Shown: positions 1 through 11,591 of the stretch, one piece after another
How the letters are laid out: the number at the start of each line of letters is the position of its first letter
How positions within the stretch are numbered: the first letter of the stretch is position 1
From: Podospora pseudocomata
Taxonomy: Eukaryota; Ascomycota; Sordariomycetes; Sordariales; Podosporaceae
Reading direction: 5' to 3'
Assembly (NCBI RefSeq): GCF_035222375.1
Contig: NC_085888.1
Span: 2,728,001 to 2,792,000 of the forward strand
Length of the DNA stretch: 64,000 nucleotides
Notes under the pieces: model-generated
Told to the model about the DNA's origin: nothing
The model's input: only the letters and a program-made list of their open reading frames with translations
The model's database searches: none
Position numbers and translations under genes: made by a program

Positions 1-2363
1 CCCTTGTCGACTGGAAACAAGAAGTACGAGTATATTGAAAAGAATGGGAAAGGAAAGCAGGAATATACTGTCAGTCTGGCCGAAACGTAGATGACGACGT
101 CATGCCAAAAAGTGAGTCGTAGCTCAATGCGAAAACAATACCGGTTGTCAACATCAAGAGTTTACCAGAGGAAAAATGAGGGTACGACTCGAAGAAGGAA
201 CTTCGATGCAAGCAATCCCAAAATAAAGGCAGTGATAGTCGAAAATCTTGTAGTTGGTTAAGTGATGTTTCTGGTCCCGTTGTCCATTTTCTAAGTCCAC
301 TTGATGAGAATCAAGGGTGAAAAAAAATGTCGAAGAATAAAATAAAAATAGGTGACCGTATGTATTTTAGCTACCAATTCGCGGCTTCTTTGCCCAGAGA
401 GACATCTCGACCTTGACGATGGTATCTAGAATATAAGCATCAACAAATCCACAAGCGCCCTCTTGAATAGGGATACTCAAGAATAAACAACCTTCTTGAA
501 AAGAAGGTTAAAAAGAATTACAGCTGCACCTTGCATTTCAAGGCGAGATGGAGGAAGAAAAAAAGAAGACACAATGACCCGCCTCCGAGAGAATCTTCCA
601 GCACGCAACTCCACCCACCAGAGACCTGCCTGCCTGCTCATAGCAACATATTTGCTGAATTATTGATATCGAAAGAGAAGGAGAACAGAAGGAGAACGTC
701 GAGCGTCGAATTAGCGACTGAGTCAACCCTTTAAGCCGATCCCAAAAAAGCACCGAGTGCAATCTGCACACCCAGGCAAAGCCCATTTACCCAGGTAGGA
801 ATCGAACCATCGCGACGGGTGAGAGCGCTATGCTGGCTATGTTGCGCATTGCGCATTACACCACATGGCCATTTCAGTTGTGTCTGAATTTGATATCTCC
901 TGATGCGGAAAGAACACCTGTAAACCCCCGTCAGTTGCTCTTCGACGTTGCTGCTTGCCAGGTGGTGACGTTAAGTTGCTCCTGATACTATAGCGACCAA
1001 CCCTCGCGACTGCTGGGTCAACATACACAACCGGATGGACATGTCTATCTGCCCTACCAGTAAGAGACAGCTACCTACCAGCGAGAGTCAGCTACATCCG
1101 CACCATTACCACCATCACCATCATCATAAACATCCAAACCCAGAAAGGAAATAGCACAACTCAAGCAACAAAATCTCACCTTAACTCAAACTCATCATTC
1201 CCAGCTCCCATCTCCTCCATCCACACCCATCGTCTCTCCATCCACGCATGGAAAATTTAAAAAAAATTTCGCCCATGCCCAGTATCCATACCCTCTGTCC
1301 ATACCCACTCTCCATGCCATCCATCATATCACAACAACAATAACAATAACAACAAACAAGGATCAATGAACTGCACCCCAACCGGGGACCTTGCTAAGCA
1401 TAGGTTCTTAAATCACTGCCGCACCCCCTTGAAGGGGGCGACGAGGCTGGGCGAGGCTGCGGTCCCAAGATCGTAGGACAAGAACGTGACTCGAACCTGC
1501 GACCTTGGTTTCCGACTAGCGAACCTCCTTGAGGAGCCCAGGCCGTCTCGACAGGTTGTGCTGTACGCAGCGATACAGTCGTTGTGGTGCTGCCTTGATT
1601 TGGTGCAAACCCGACACCTAAAACCCCTCCTCGGGTGTCCCACCTCTTCCATGAGTAGGTTGAACAGCAACATTACCCACTGCCACCATCAACAGCTGCC
1701 ATCGTCGTCCAATCTCACCATCATCGAGCCTCGTCGTCGTCCACCATCACTATCACCATTATCCATCTTCACTCTGATCTCCCTCACCACATCCACACTC
1801 AACATCACCTGCCATCGTTAGCCATCGCCACTGCCATCATCACCTTCTCCCACTACTCACCACATCACACCACACCTAACTCAGACATCAACCACCCTTG
1901 TTGCAAATCTCAAAGTTCACTACTTCATCCTACCTACCCAGAAGCACTACACAATCTGCGTACATCATCACCAATCTGTCTCCATCTCCTCCATCTCCCC
2001 ACGTCAGGTGTGCTTCATCGCAACCCTCTCCTCATCTCCGTCAACGCTCTCCTTCGACTTCAAACCACACAAGAAAAAAAACGTATGCATCCAACCCTCC
2101 ATCAAAAAAAACAAACACGAAAACCAACAAAGAAGAGAATCATCAAACACACCAAAAAAATCCATTTGTAGTCCCATTTCCCACCAAACGCCACAACCAA
2201 AACTCAACTCAAATGCTACCATGCACAAAGAAAGAAAAAAAGGTCATCGTTGAGCGAGGATTCTCAAACGTTGAAACGAACCGAAACGCGTCCCCATCCC
2301 CATCCTCACCTCTCAAGGGTATCTTGCCACTGCACACACCTCCCTCCAAACAATTGTCCCAAA
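1..2363. other. gene-free left flank
   Basis: I see no supportable protein gene here. The short open frames lack introns in register, a good start context and any recognisable domain. The stretch 1070-2360 on the + strand is rich in CA/CT/CAT simple sequence, which creates spurious frames. Two RNA polymerase III B-box-like motifs on the - strand are listed separately. The right end is the 3' flank of the ysc84-like gene. Confidence 0.6.
798..880 (-). other. tRNA-like remnant (B-box and A-box-like)
   Basis: On the - strand the 11-mer GGTTCGATTCC (798-808) matches the pol III B-box consensus GGTTCGANTCC exactly. About 60 bases upstream on that strand, TGGTGTAATGC resembles an A-box with one mismatch. 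A clean cloverleaf cannot be drawn: the T-stem has two mismatches, no variable loop fits, and the acceptor ends do not pair. This is either a decayed tRNA or tRNA-derived SINE, or a chance B-box. A second B-box-like word, GGTTCGAGTCA, lies on the same strand at 1487-1497 and also fails to fold as a tRNA. Confidence 0.25.
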
Positions 2364-3780
2364 TCACTCCTTCATCTTGACATAATTACTGGGGAAAATA
2401 CCGTGTTTCGTTCCAATCATGCCCGTCCTAAATCATCGTGTCAGCCTCAACCTCCAAACCATCTCATCAAATGTCAAACCTTACCACCAATCCGTAGCAT
2501 TATCCGTCTTCTTCAAGACAGTAATCACATCCCCCTTCTTGAATCCCAAATCGCCCGGCTCCACCGCCTCAAAGGTAAACAGCGCAATAGCCTCATTCTT
2601 CTTCAACATGGCTTCCTTACCGGCGTAGTTCGGCTTCGGCGCCGCCGGCCGTCCAGGCGGAGCCTTCTTCTCTCCTGTCGTGGCTCCACCAAAAGAATTA
2701 TCCGCATACGTGCTCGACCTCGACCCCTGCCCAAACGATCTGGGCTCCTGATCATAAACCGGATCCTGCCACGTGGAAGATCTCTTGGGTGGCGCATAGT
2801 AATCTCCCTGTCCACTGCTCCCCGCCGGCACACTGTCCCGGTTCCTCGACTGCCCCTCCCCATAAGCTTGGCCAGTCTTGTTACCCCAGACAACCGGGTC
2901 TTCGTGGTCGTCATACACCGGTACGTCGTTGTACATTCTGTTGTCCATCGATCCACCGGCCGCCATACCGTTGAAAACTCGAGTGTTGAGGATGCTCATC
3001 AGGGGATAAGCCTGCGACGGTGGGCGCTCGGCTCCAGACAGGAGTTCCCTCGCCGAGATCTGTCGGCCGTAGAGCTTAGCATTGGCGTCCTTGCGCTCGA
3101 TAATGGCTGAGCCTTCGAGGGAGACACCGGCGAATAATCCCTTTGTCTTGGAGTAGCTGAAGATACCGGCCACACTTCTCAGCGAGGCAGCGCCGGCAGC
3201 TTCTGCGTTCCTGCCTACAGGACCAGCAGCTATTGACACATTGCCGCCGAGTGTGAGGGAGCCAGCCTGGGAGAAGGTCTTGACAGCGCTGGCGTCATTG
3301 AGAATAAAGACGAAATCTGTCAGCTCGAAGCCGATCTGGCCACCAAAGCCAGCACCGCCGGTTGCGATTGCGGATGGGGCGCTCCAGGAGCCATCGGGGA
3401 GGCGGGCGACGACGAGGCCGGAGCCGAAACGGGCGGATCCGAGAAAGCCTGCTTTGATCACAGTAAGGATAGCGAGGCCCTGTTGTGTAAGAATTGTTAG
3501 CCGGGGAGTTGACGGAGCCCGAAAATGGCATGGCAGTTGGTTGCTTACCTTGGCGTTGGCGAGGACAGATGGCGGGATGACCTTCTCGGGTCCAAAGGCT
3601 TGTCTAGGGTCGATGAACGAGGAGAGGATCTTGCCGCACTTTTTGCATTCGGCTGTGGGAGGAGGAAAGTGTCAGCTATCTGTCGAAGCAGAGATTGTGC
3701 CATCATCTTTGAGTCGCGGGATGCTCGGGATGTAAGTACGCACAGGATAAGCTCGAAGGGAGCGGATTGTTGATTCCCAT
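2364..3780 (-). CDS. ysc84: Ysc84/Lsb3-like SYLF-SH3 actin-patch protein
   Basis: Four exons, 3780-3744, 3652-3549, 3479-2485 and 2427-2364, join in frame to 399 aa. The N-terminus (MGINNPLPSSL, then CKKCGKIL and FIDPRQAFGPEKVIPP) and the block KAGFLGSARFGSGLVVARLP are signatures of the Ysc84/SYLF lipid-binding domain (about residues 1-215). A Pro/Gly/Ser-rich linker follows. A C-terminal SH3 domain starts near residue 343 (ALFTFEAVEPGDLGF) and its WW is split by the last intron; it ends in GIFPSNYV. Family members bind phosphoinositides through SYLF and the actin-nucleation factor Las17/WASP through SH3, acting at endocytic actin patches. The ATG is the first in-frame start giving the conserved N-terminus. 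It is divergent from the sft1-like gene. Very secure; the exact paralogue name is by similarity. Confidence 0.93.
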
Positions 3781-4918
3781 GGCTGCTGCTGTGTCGGGCG
3801 CAGGTGATCCTCAATGACCAAAGGGTAGAAGACGAAGAAAACAACAAATATTCGAGTGATGAAAGAAGAGGCTTTTTTGCTTTGTGGTCTCGTTACGGCA
3901 ATCCGGCTTGCGCGGGGGGAGTGCTGCAGTCTAGGCAGAAAAGTAGCCAATGCTTGGTGGATTGATCAACTATCAAAAAAGCTCCTAGCAGGCGTGTCCT
4001 TGTCAGGGGATCTCAAAGATATTTCAAAGGCGATAAACGATGTCGAAGGCCTTTCTAAGAATGCAAAGCAGCAATTGCCATTGCCGCGCGTCCAGTAAGT
4101 GGGCTGTGTATGAAAGGTGACAGTTTGGAGTTTGTGGTGGATGTTCCGGTTACTCTGCCTTGTGATCTCCCGCTCGTGGTTGCTGAGTGGCAGTTGGAAG
4201 CTTCCCCGCAATTGTTCCCTCGGGCACATGCCAAGCTAGAGCGACGGCCTCCATTTTGGCTTGGAAGACGGAATGCGCTTCCGGATCCCTTGTCGGCGGA
4301 GATAACAGGTTGATATCTTGACATGTGTAGATACTCTACTGAGAGCCTCTACAGTATCCCAGCTCTTCTGAAACCAGCATGTCCTGAAAACAACCCCCGT
4401 GCAAAGTCCCGTTCATGTACGACATTCTTCAACCCCAAAAATATTCAACACCTGGCCCGTCCCTAGTTGACATCATAGGCGCAGTCCCCACCCACAGCCG
4501 CCCGCCGCCGCCGACAGTACGCAAGGCAACGCGCCACACTGTGGCCTGCTCCGGGCCCCACAGAAAAGCGGCTTCAAGCAGGGACCCCAACATTTCATCC
4601 CGTCTCCGGCTGGCAAGTCACTGGCGCCAGCGCTTTCAGCCCCCTTTCTCCCCGTTCATGCATGCTGCGTAGACGCATTTGCCACAACTCCAGACGAACC
4701 CACGACGACACCCACTGCGCGCAACACTATCGCGAGATCTTAACACGAACCCATCTTCCGCCCAGACCCCGCGATCATCCTGCCCCGAGTCCCTGGCCCG
4801 CGCCCACGACCGACCCAACTGTGAAACATCCTGTCTCTCCCCTCCCGACAAGCCGCAAGAACAAAGCCCCCAGGCACCACCCTCACCACCACACCTCCCA
4901 TCCACACCCTCAGTCAAA
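3781..4918. promoter_or_regulatory. divergent intergenic region, ysc84-like / sft1-like
   Basis: About 1.1 kb between the two divergent start codons, with no gene I can support. The last ~500 bases are C-rich and pyrimidine-rich on the + strand up to the sft1 ATG, as in fungal 5' leaders. I could not define a TATA box or factor site with confidence. Confidence 0.5.
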
Positions 4919-5284
4919 ATGTCCGAATCCTACGAACGCGAACGCCAAAACAACGCCCGCCTCGACGAGCTCTCCGCCAAAGTCTCCGCCCTCCGCGGCG
5001 TAACAATCGACATCTATGACCACGCCCGCAACCATGAGCTCATCGACTCCAGCGTACGTCCCTTTTCCTCCTCCCAGCACAACCCAAACAACCAAGCAAA
5101 CTAACACTCATTCTCCCATTCATAGACCGAAACCTTCTCCTCAATGGGCACCCAACTCAAGGGCTCAGCCGGCAGACTAGGCCGCATGGCTGCCAGCGGG
5201 AACAAAGTCGCCATTCTCAAACTGTCAGGGATATTGATCGGCGCGTTTCTGGTGCTGTATTACCTCTGGAGGTTGATGTTCTGA
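4919..5284 (+). CDS. sft1: Sft1-like Golgi v-SNARE
   Basis: Two exons, 4919-5053 and 5126-5284, give a 97-aa protein. An N-terminal heptad-rich SNARE helix (RLDELSAKVSALRGVTIDIY to SSMGTQLKGSAGRLGRM, about residues 10-72) is followed by one C-terminal membrane segment (ILKLSGILIGAFLVLYYLW, about 77-95) and a two-to-three-residue lumenal tail. This is the tail-anchored layout of the Bet1/Sft1 Qc-SNAREs. The very short head before the helix and the FSSMGTQLKGS segment favour Sft1 (retrograde intra-Golgi traffic) over Bet1 (ER-Golgi), which usually has a longer N-terminus. The start is the only ATG ahead of the helix in frame. The downstream age2-like gene is also a Golgi/endosomal traffic factor but is convergent. 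Confidence 0.85.
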
Positions 5285-5898
5285 GCATGCAAATACGATG
5301 AGATGGTGTGATGGAGGGGAAGCAGAGTCGTCGAATGAGGGCATACATCGGTAATAAAACGCTGGGCTTTATCAGGAAGGAAAGGCGAGGACGCAGGGTG
5401 GATAACATCGAAAGTGAAGCCAGGATGAAGGCGAGGAGTGCAGGACGACGTTGACACGGGGATATACCACTCGAGATTATATCGTTTGTATTTGTTTCTA
5501 TGGGATCGCGCTCCTGATAACAGAGAGCGCAGGGCATAGCACATGGCGTTTGGGGTTTGGGTCGGGGCGGGTGGTTACAGTAAACTCATTTATATCAACC
5601 AACACTTTTTGGTTTCATTTCTAATAGTGGTGCACATCAGTAACATTGTGATATCTCGTACATCTTGAACCCAGTCTACCCGCCCTACAACTACACATGC
5701 AAATAACATTACAAACACGATGCCACGCTTTTTGATCTGTCTGCCCTCCTCTTCTCCCAACCAAGTCGCACCCAAAAAAAATTACTATGCAAGGGCCCCA
5801 GTGTATAAACGAACGTCATGATTAAAAGTTGGCTATAGGGATTATCCTGGCTGGATATGTAGATTCAGGGGTAGTCTTCCCAGCCCCCTGGAATCCAT
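5285..5898. other. convergent 3' intergenic region
   Basis: About 0.6 kb between the 3' ends of the sft1-like and age2-like genes. It is presumably two 3' UTRs. No gene or structured element was seen. Confidence 0.5.
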
Positions 5899-7641
5899 TC
5901 ACTGCCAGACATTGTTGAACAAGTCACTGTCGCCACCGGGCACAGCCGGCTTGGATGTGCTGGTAGAAGTGGTGCCGCTTGTCCAACCGCCAAACTCCTC
6001 GTCCGCAGTGACCTTCGGAGCAGGGGCAAAACCACCTGATGCGCTGGGCACGATGGGTTGGCTGGAGAAGGAGCCCCAGCCAAAATCATTCGAGGTCGAG
6101 GTCGTCGCCTTTGGGGGCTCTGGCTTGGCGGGCTCGTCAGAAGCCCAGGCGTTTCCACCCCAGACATCAGCACCAGAGAAGCCGCTGCCGCCAAAAGAGC
6201 CAAGGGTGTTAGAGGTGGCTACTGGCGCGGGGGCGGGAGCTGGGGCGGGCTTTGGCTGGCTGAGATTGAATACGGAAGAAGAGGTCATTGGGGGAGACGA
6301 CACCGCAGGCTTAGGGGCGGGGGATGGCTGAGAAGGTGCTGGCGAGGAAAAGTCGAAGAGATCCCCAAGGGCAGCAGAGGCCGGTGCGGCGGCCGGTTTA
6401 GGAGCAGCCGCGGGGGAGGAGACGGAGCCCCACCCAGAAAGCCCGCCGATGGACGACTTGGATTGATGAGTTGATGCGGCTGGCTTGGAGTCGAAGAAGC
6501 TGCCGCCGCTCAAACCAGAGAAGGCCGAAGAGCTGCTGGTTGTCTGAGCCGCAGGGCGAGGGGAGCTGAAACTTCCAAGACTAGAGAAGGCATCGACTTG
6601 GGCGGGCTTGGAAGCAGTAGAGTTTCCAAAGCTCAAGTTGCTGAAGGCATCGTTGAGCCCACCAAAAGAACCCTGAGTCTGTGACATCCCTGTCGGGGAT
6701 CCCAGACCGCTAAATGATCCCGAAGAGGCATGAGATACTGGTTGTTGAGGAGCCTGTGGTTGAGGTCGTGGCGCGGCTGCATACAGTGAAAGAATCGACT
6801 GCTTGAGGTCTGGTCGGGATTGGCCTCCAGCGCTTGGTGTGCCAGTCGTGCTGGCTGGTCGAGGGGGCGCCGCAGTTTCCGAGCCCAAGAAATCCAAACC
6901 CAGCAGCGAATCCTTGGTGTTTGTCGCCTTCGGAGGAGCAGGGTCGGCTTTGGGAGGCACCTTGGACGCTGTTGGTCCGGCGGTACTAGCTCTCGGTGGT
7001 GGTACAGAGGCAAGGCCACCACCGATCAAGTCCTCTTGTGGTGGGGCGACACGTCTTGGGGCCGACGACTGACCGATAGAGCTCTTCCGAGTCGATTCCC
7101 TCCGCTCAATATTTTGCTTCTCCTTGACCACGCTCAGGGGAACATCGTCATCGCCATCGGCATCCAACGTAGCAGGGTCCGGCATCGGCCCGTCCATTAC
7201 CCATCTCTTCAGTTCGTATTTGGTGCGGATGAAGTTCTCGATCTTCGCTTCGCTGGGCACATGGCCAGGGGCCAACTTTGCTTCCCAATATTTGTTCGCG
7301 CGGGCATTTCCCCAGTTCAATACACTCTGTAGTTGTTCATCGGTCCAGGAGTCGAGGTCGACAGACTTGACACGGCTGATGTGCGTACCCATGCCACGAT
7401 GGATGCCCGAGCATCGGATGCATACGAAGACGCCCAGATTCCAACTGGCCCATCTTGGATCTGTTGATTTAAGGGGTCAATATGGCTTGACAAACATAGA
7501 GGAATGGTGGGTGGGAAACCTACGTTTGTTGCGCTTGCAGTCAGCGCACACCTTATTGGCCTCCAATTTCAGAAGGCTCTTGATGGTTTGCTGGTTTTGG
7601 AGTGCCCGATCGGCTCCAGGATTTGCCGGCCGTCGAGACAT
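5899..7641 (-). CDS. age2: Age2-like ArfGAP
   Basis: Two exons, 7641-7524 and 7460-5899, give 559 aa. The first ~125 residues are an ArfGAP domain: the zinc finger is C32-x2-C35-x17-C53-x2-C56, followed by SGIHRGMGTHISRVKSVDLD with the catalytic arginine at R61. The intron lies inside the zinc finger, and splicing restores the family sequence exactly ([20 protein letters not shown]). The remaining ~430 residues are low-complexity Ser/Pro/Ala/Gly with repeated LGSF/FGG-type phrases and a C-terminal DLFNNVWQ, typical of Age2/SMAP-type tails that bind coat proteins. It stimulates GTP hydrolysis by Arf1 in post-Golgi vesicle formation. Divergent from msrB. The family is certain; the Age2 subtype rests on an N-terminal GAP domain without ankyrin or PH domains. 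Confidence 0.9.
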
Positions 7642-8448
7642 GGCGGGCTGTTTTGTTTTGGCAATGTAGAATAGGAAACCGAAGAATCTCGAAGAACAGG
7701 TAGATAATTTCGTGGGCAGATTCAAAATCGCGGGCGTGCCTTTCAGGTGCCTGAAGCCAGATGGCGCTGGAAACAATGCGACAAGGTTACCGGCTGAAGA
7801 GGGGCCGCCCAACGCCCCTTATTGATAACCCGCTAAGTGGATTTTGAATAGACCGCTATAAGATGGATACAACGATATTTAGGTAGCCGCATATTCTCCA
7901 CCACCTTCAAGCTTCACCCAGTTTCCACCACTCAACATGGACAGTATAAATCCGTATCACGGCTCTTATACTCTCTATGGGATCTCAGTAGTCCTGCGAT
8001 TCAATTTCGAATCATTCTCAATAAGGTGCCACAGACGCGGACAGTTTGTACAACAAGAAAGCCACTGTAGACCTACCCATGTATGTTCAAAGAAGCTTAA
8101 ACAGACAACACTGCTCCTCCCGAGGAGCGAGCAGTGACGCAACCAGTTCGAGATTCCAAATAATGACCTTCAAAGAATATTGATAAATGGCACCCTCCAA
8201 CGTTCACTCTCACTGCCACATTAGACCATCTCCAAATCCAAATACCCGTTGATTCCAAACTCACAGCCAAACCGGCTTTGTCTCATCGCCCCTAAAAACC
8301 ACCGATTTGTCAGTGATCAGCCCCGCTGCATTCCAACCGATTCTCACTCACAGCTTCTAAAGCTTCCGATCTGAGGCCCCCAAGCCCATCCATATAAACC
8401 GCATCTCATAACCCCAACCCCTCTCACACATTCTTTAAACTCATTCTC
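7642..8448. promoter_or_regulatory. divergent intergenic region, age2-like / msrB
   Basis: About 0.8 kb. No gene is supported; one short open frame at 7937-8137 lacks any domain. Just ahead of the msrB start the + strand is C/T/A-rich (8390-8448), as in fungal leaders, and CCATATAAACC near 8389-8399 is a plausible TATA element about 55 bases upstream of the first ATG. Confidence 0.45.
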
Positions 8449-9096
8449 ATGCGCTCAACACTCACCCGTCTATTCTTCACCCTCTCCCACCTAACCCGCA
8501 CCTCTGCACCCCTTCGTAACACTTGCTCCCTCCGCTCCGGCCCTCCACCACTGAGATCCTCCATGCCCGTCATCCCCTCCTTCCTCGCCAGCGTCTTCGG
8601 AACAACCGCCGCCTCCAACATGTCGTCATCATCATCCTACCCAGACCAACGAACACCAGACCAGTGGCGCGCAGTCCTAAACAAGGAACAATTCCGCATC
8701 CTCCGCGAAAAGGGCACCGAACCCCCCGGCTCCGGCAAGTTCGACAAGCACTACCCCACAACCGGAGTCTACACCTGCGCCGGCTGCCACGCCCCCCTTT
8801 ACAAGGCCTCGCACAAGTTCTCCTCGGGCTGCGGCTGGCCCGCCTACTATGACTCCATCCCCGGAGCCGTCACCCGCCACGAGGACCGCGCCTTTGGCAT
8901 GCTCCGCACCGAGATTGTCTGCAGCAACTGCGGCGGCCACCTCGGCCACGTCTTCAAGGGGGAAGGCTTCCCCACCCCTACTGACGAGCGTCACTGTGTG
9001 AACAGTATTAGTCTGAGTTTTAGTCCGGATGATGAGCCTGTCAAGAAGAAGGAGCAGGAGGAGACAAAAGAAAGGGAGGATAAGAGTAAGGTGTAA
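8449..9096 (+). CDS. msrB: methionine-R-sulfoxide reductase B (mitochondrial/cytosolic)
   Basis: A single 215-aa exon. From about residue 66 it is a complete MsrB (SelR) domain: zinc cysteines C110/C113 (CAGC) and C158/C161 (CSNC), the FSSGCGWPAYYDSI block with candidate resolving C128, the GGHLGHVF motif, and catalytic C183 in RHCVNSISL. It reduces methionine-R-sulfoxide with thioredoxin. The first 57 residues are Arg/Ser/Thr/Leu-rich and nearly free of acidic residues, like a mitochondrial presequence. In-frame ATGs at M39 and M58 (just before the conserved domain) could give a cytosolic form. A charged Lys/Glu tail ends the protein. Convergent with the next gene, only 123 bp apart. Confidence 0.95.
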   Translation: MRSTLTRLFFTLSHLTRTSAPLRNTCSLRSGPPPLRSSMPVIPSFLASVFGTTAASNMSSSSSYPDQRTPDQWRAVLNKEQFRILREKGTEPPGSGKFDKHYPTTGVYTCAGCHAPLYKASHKFSSGCGWPAYYDSIPGAVTRHEDRAFGMLRTEIVCSNCGGHLGHVFKGEGFPTPTDERHCVNSISLSFSPDDEPVKKKEQEETKEREDKSKV

Positions 9097-9219
9097 TAAG
9101 GGTTGATATTAATAGTTACTTTTGTTTTTGTCTGCTCATGTGTCCAGCCGTGATTTTTCCAGCTGTCTCTCCTCAAATGAAACTCAAGAAATTCGAGCCA
9201 GATACACACTCATTTACAA

Positions 9220-10816
9220 TTACATTGCGCTCTTATTCTCCACATCCCTCATCTCCCTCACTGTCGAAGCAACCACCCTAGTCCATCTTCTGATGAACTC
9301 CTCCTGGAAGCCCGACAACACTCTAAATGCCTCTTCCGGATCATCCACCCCAGCAATCGCATTCCTCCCCTTCTCCATCATATCCTCCCATAGCCTCGTC
9401 GCATCAACCAGCCCTTCCTGTTGTATCTGCGAGATGCGCAGCAGTGCCTGCATGTTGATTTTCCCCGAGTCCGGAGGGGTATGCTTTTGTTGTGCTTGCC
9501 TATAGGGAACTATTTCTGTCGAGGTATTTGGATGTGCAGGCACCATTGCAGTACTCGTGGCTGGCCTAGTCGATGCCACCGTGGTGATCGCGGTCTGTTG
9601 GCTAGATGCCTCTCCAGTTTCTTCCTCCTCTGGTATTCTCAAACCTCCAAACGGTCGTGACGAAGGGTCTTCATAGTCTGACGTAAGAGTCGACGCTTGC
9701 GAAATGGTCTCTTGGCTCTCTGATTCACTAATAATTGTCTGCACTCGCTGGAGAAGCCTCCTAGGCACGGATACAGAATAGGAAGAGTCCGGAAGAGGAT
9801 GTGGGCTGGATATTCCACTGCTAGGCGATTGGGTTGTTTGGTGGTTATCGTCGAGATGTTTCCCAGGAGCAGAGCCGTGCCCTCCTCGAGAGGGTTGGCT
9901 TTTCCGTGACCTTGATCGAGAAGACGAAAGTGACCCGAGTTTGCTAACCTTGTATATGCCCGCTCCGAGTACTCCAGGGATTCCAGTGGTTGTTGCTGCC
10001 GGGGATGGCATCACTGGAGGCGACCACTGTCCTTGAGATTGATAACTACTAGGATATCCCACCGGTTGACTTGCAGATCGTTGATAGGTGAGTTGATCTG
10101 GTGCTGCGTTGGGATAGTGATATGGTGGATTTGGTGCAATTGAATATGGTGGGCTTGAGCTGTAAGGATGTGAGTGATTTGATGAGCTGTATGGCGAGCT
10201 GCGTGGTGGCAGTGGGGGAGACATGGCGTTTGGAGTCGGGTGGTAGTAGACGTTTTGTGAATGGCTGTAAGGTTGGCTCCAAGAATAACTCTGATCCTGC
10301 CGCAATTCCTCTTGATAACAGTCGACATTTATCCCTAAATCATCAAATTCCTTCAAGACAGTCTCAAAGTCCGAAGCAACTTTGAGAGTGGCTCTGAGTA
10401 TTGAGAATCCCTGGGGCACTGAGTATCAGTATCTGAATATACGACATGCCACCAATACTTACATCTTGAGTGTTGGAAGGATATTGAACATAAAGAACAG
10501 GTTCATGTTGGGCGCGGCGTATGAATTGCTCTGGTGCACCGTTGTCTGTAGGCTCCTCCGACGGACGAAAGTCTGCAAGGTCGAGCTTGACCAGTTCCTC
10601 AGCCCTGTCTTTAACATGGATCATCAAGTAATTTCGCCATAGAGGCATCCGAAGTCGCGAGCCATCGACTGGTCTACGAGGAACAAGATCGAGTTGCGGC
10701 TTCAGCACAAGCTGCGGGTCTTTATAGAAGCTTGATCTGCCATTAAAGCGGACATCCTGCAATTCGAATCTGCGTATTGGTCTTCTAGGCTGTGGCGTGG
10801 GCTTCGCAGCAGGCAT
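9220..10816 (-). CDS. hypothetical protein, 514 aa, unrecognised
   Basis: Two exons, 10816-10463 and 10410-9220. The intron (GTAAGT...CCCAG) joins NTQD to GFSILRATLKVASDF in phase 0. I do not recognise a family. Residues ~1-165 look folded (PLWRNYLMIHVKDRAEELVKLDL, PVLYVQYPS, FETVLKEFDDLGINVD). Residues ~165-400 are disordered Ser/Pro/Tyr/Gln-rich with SRSRSRKSQPSRGGHGS. The last ~60 residues are predicted amphipathic helix (LWEDMMEKGRN, EEAFRVLSGFQEEFIRRWTRVV). No signal peptide or membrane segment. Start is the first ATG of the frame, with a Pro/Arg-rich N-terminus (PAAKPTPQPRRPIRRFEL). The structured-disordered-helical layout suggests a lineage-restricted adaptor or nuclear protein, but no function can be assigned. 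Confidence 0.8.
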
Positions 10817-11591
10817 GGCCGGATATTTGGAGCGCGAGGAACATTAGGAGAGAGAGTTGATGCAAGTCGAAGAACATTCATGACATGTTCAAAAGACAAG
10901 GTCTCAATTCATTGCTAGCCCCCCAATTATGCGCTTCAAACTGAACGGCCGGACTTTATTTACCCCACACAGCAGGTTTTATGGGAAGGTACGATGAAGG
11001 TCATCCCGTCATCTTGGAAGGCACGACTGAGTTCCATGTGGAGCGAAGGACGGAGGAAGGGGGTTGATGGTAAGCCCTTAGCTTAGCAACTGGAGTAGGT
11101 AAAGTACCAAATATATATGCAGCCATTTTGATGCCAATTACATGGGAAATAAGGGAACAATCCCCCTTGGACCCCCATTTAATTCATCTCATCCTTAGGC
11201 CTCAAAATGGTCAAGAGAGCAGGTGTGAGAGGTTGAGAGCATTAAGGGGAGAGATGCTCCTCTGTATGGTCTGTGCATGTAACACGACGGCGATGGTCCG
11301 TGCGTCTCTTGGCGTATATCTCCAGCCTTCGTTGCTCGTCAAAAAATCCCAGTGCACGTCAATTGAAGTCAGCAACCCGCGTCGCATCACGGCAGCTGGC
11401 TGGAGACAAAACACCACCTGTTGTCTCGACCAACATTTCCACATTCTTCACAGCAGTCACGTTTCCGATCCCAGGTAGCGGAACTGATTACCGCATGGTA
11501 TAGCGACTTATAACACTAGAACCCGATCACTGTCAATTCCCCAGCACACTCGGCAGCATCTGGACGCTGAGCTGCGTCTCGATGCGCCAAG
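10817..11591. promoter_or_regulatory. divergent intergenic region, hypothetical / rsc9-like
   Basis: About 0.8 kb between divergent starts. There is a TA-rich tract (AAATATATATGCAG) near 11109-11122. No gene or clear transcription-factor array. Confidence 0.4.

Noticed and set aside
2250-3110. 286-codon + strand open frame
   Set aside because: Antisense to the ysc84-like exon 3; Arg-rich shadow composition.
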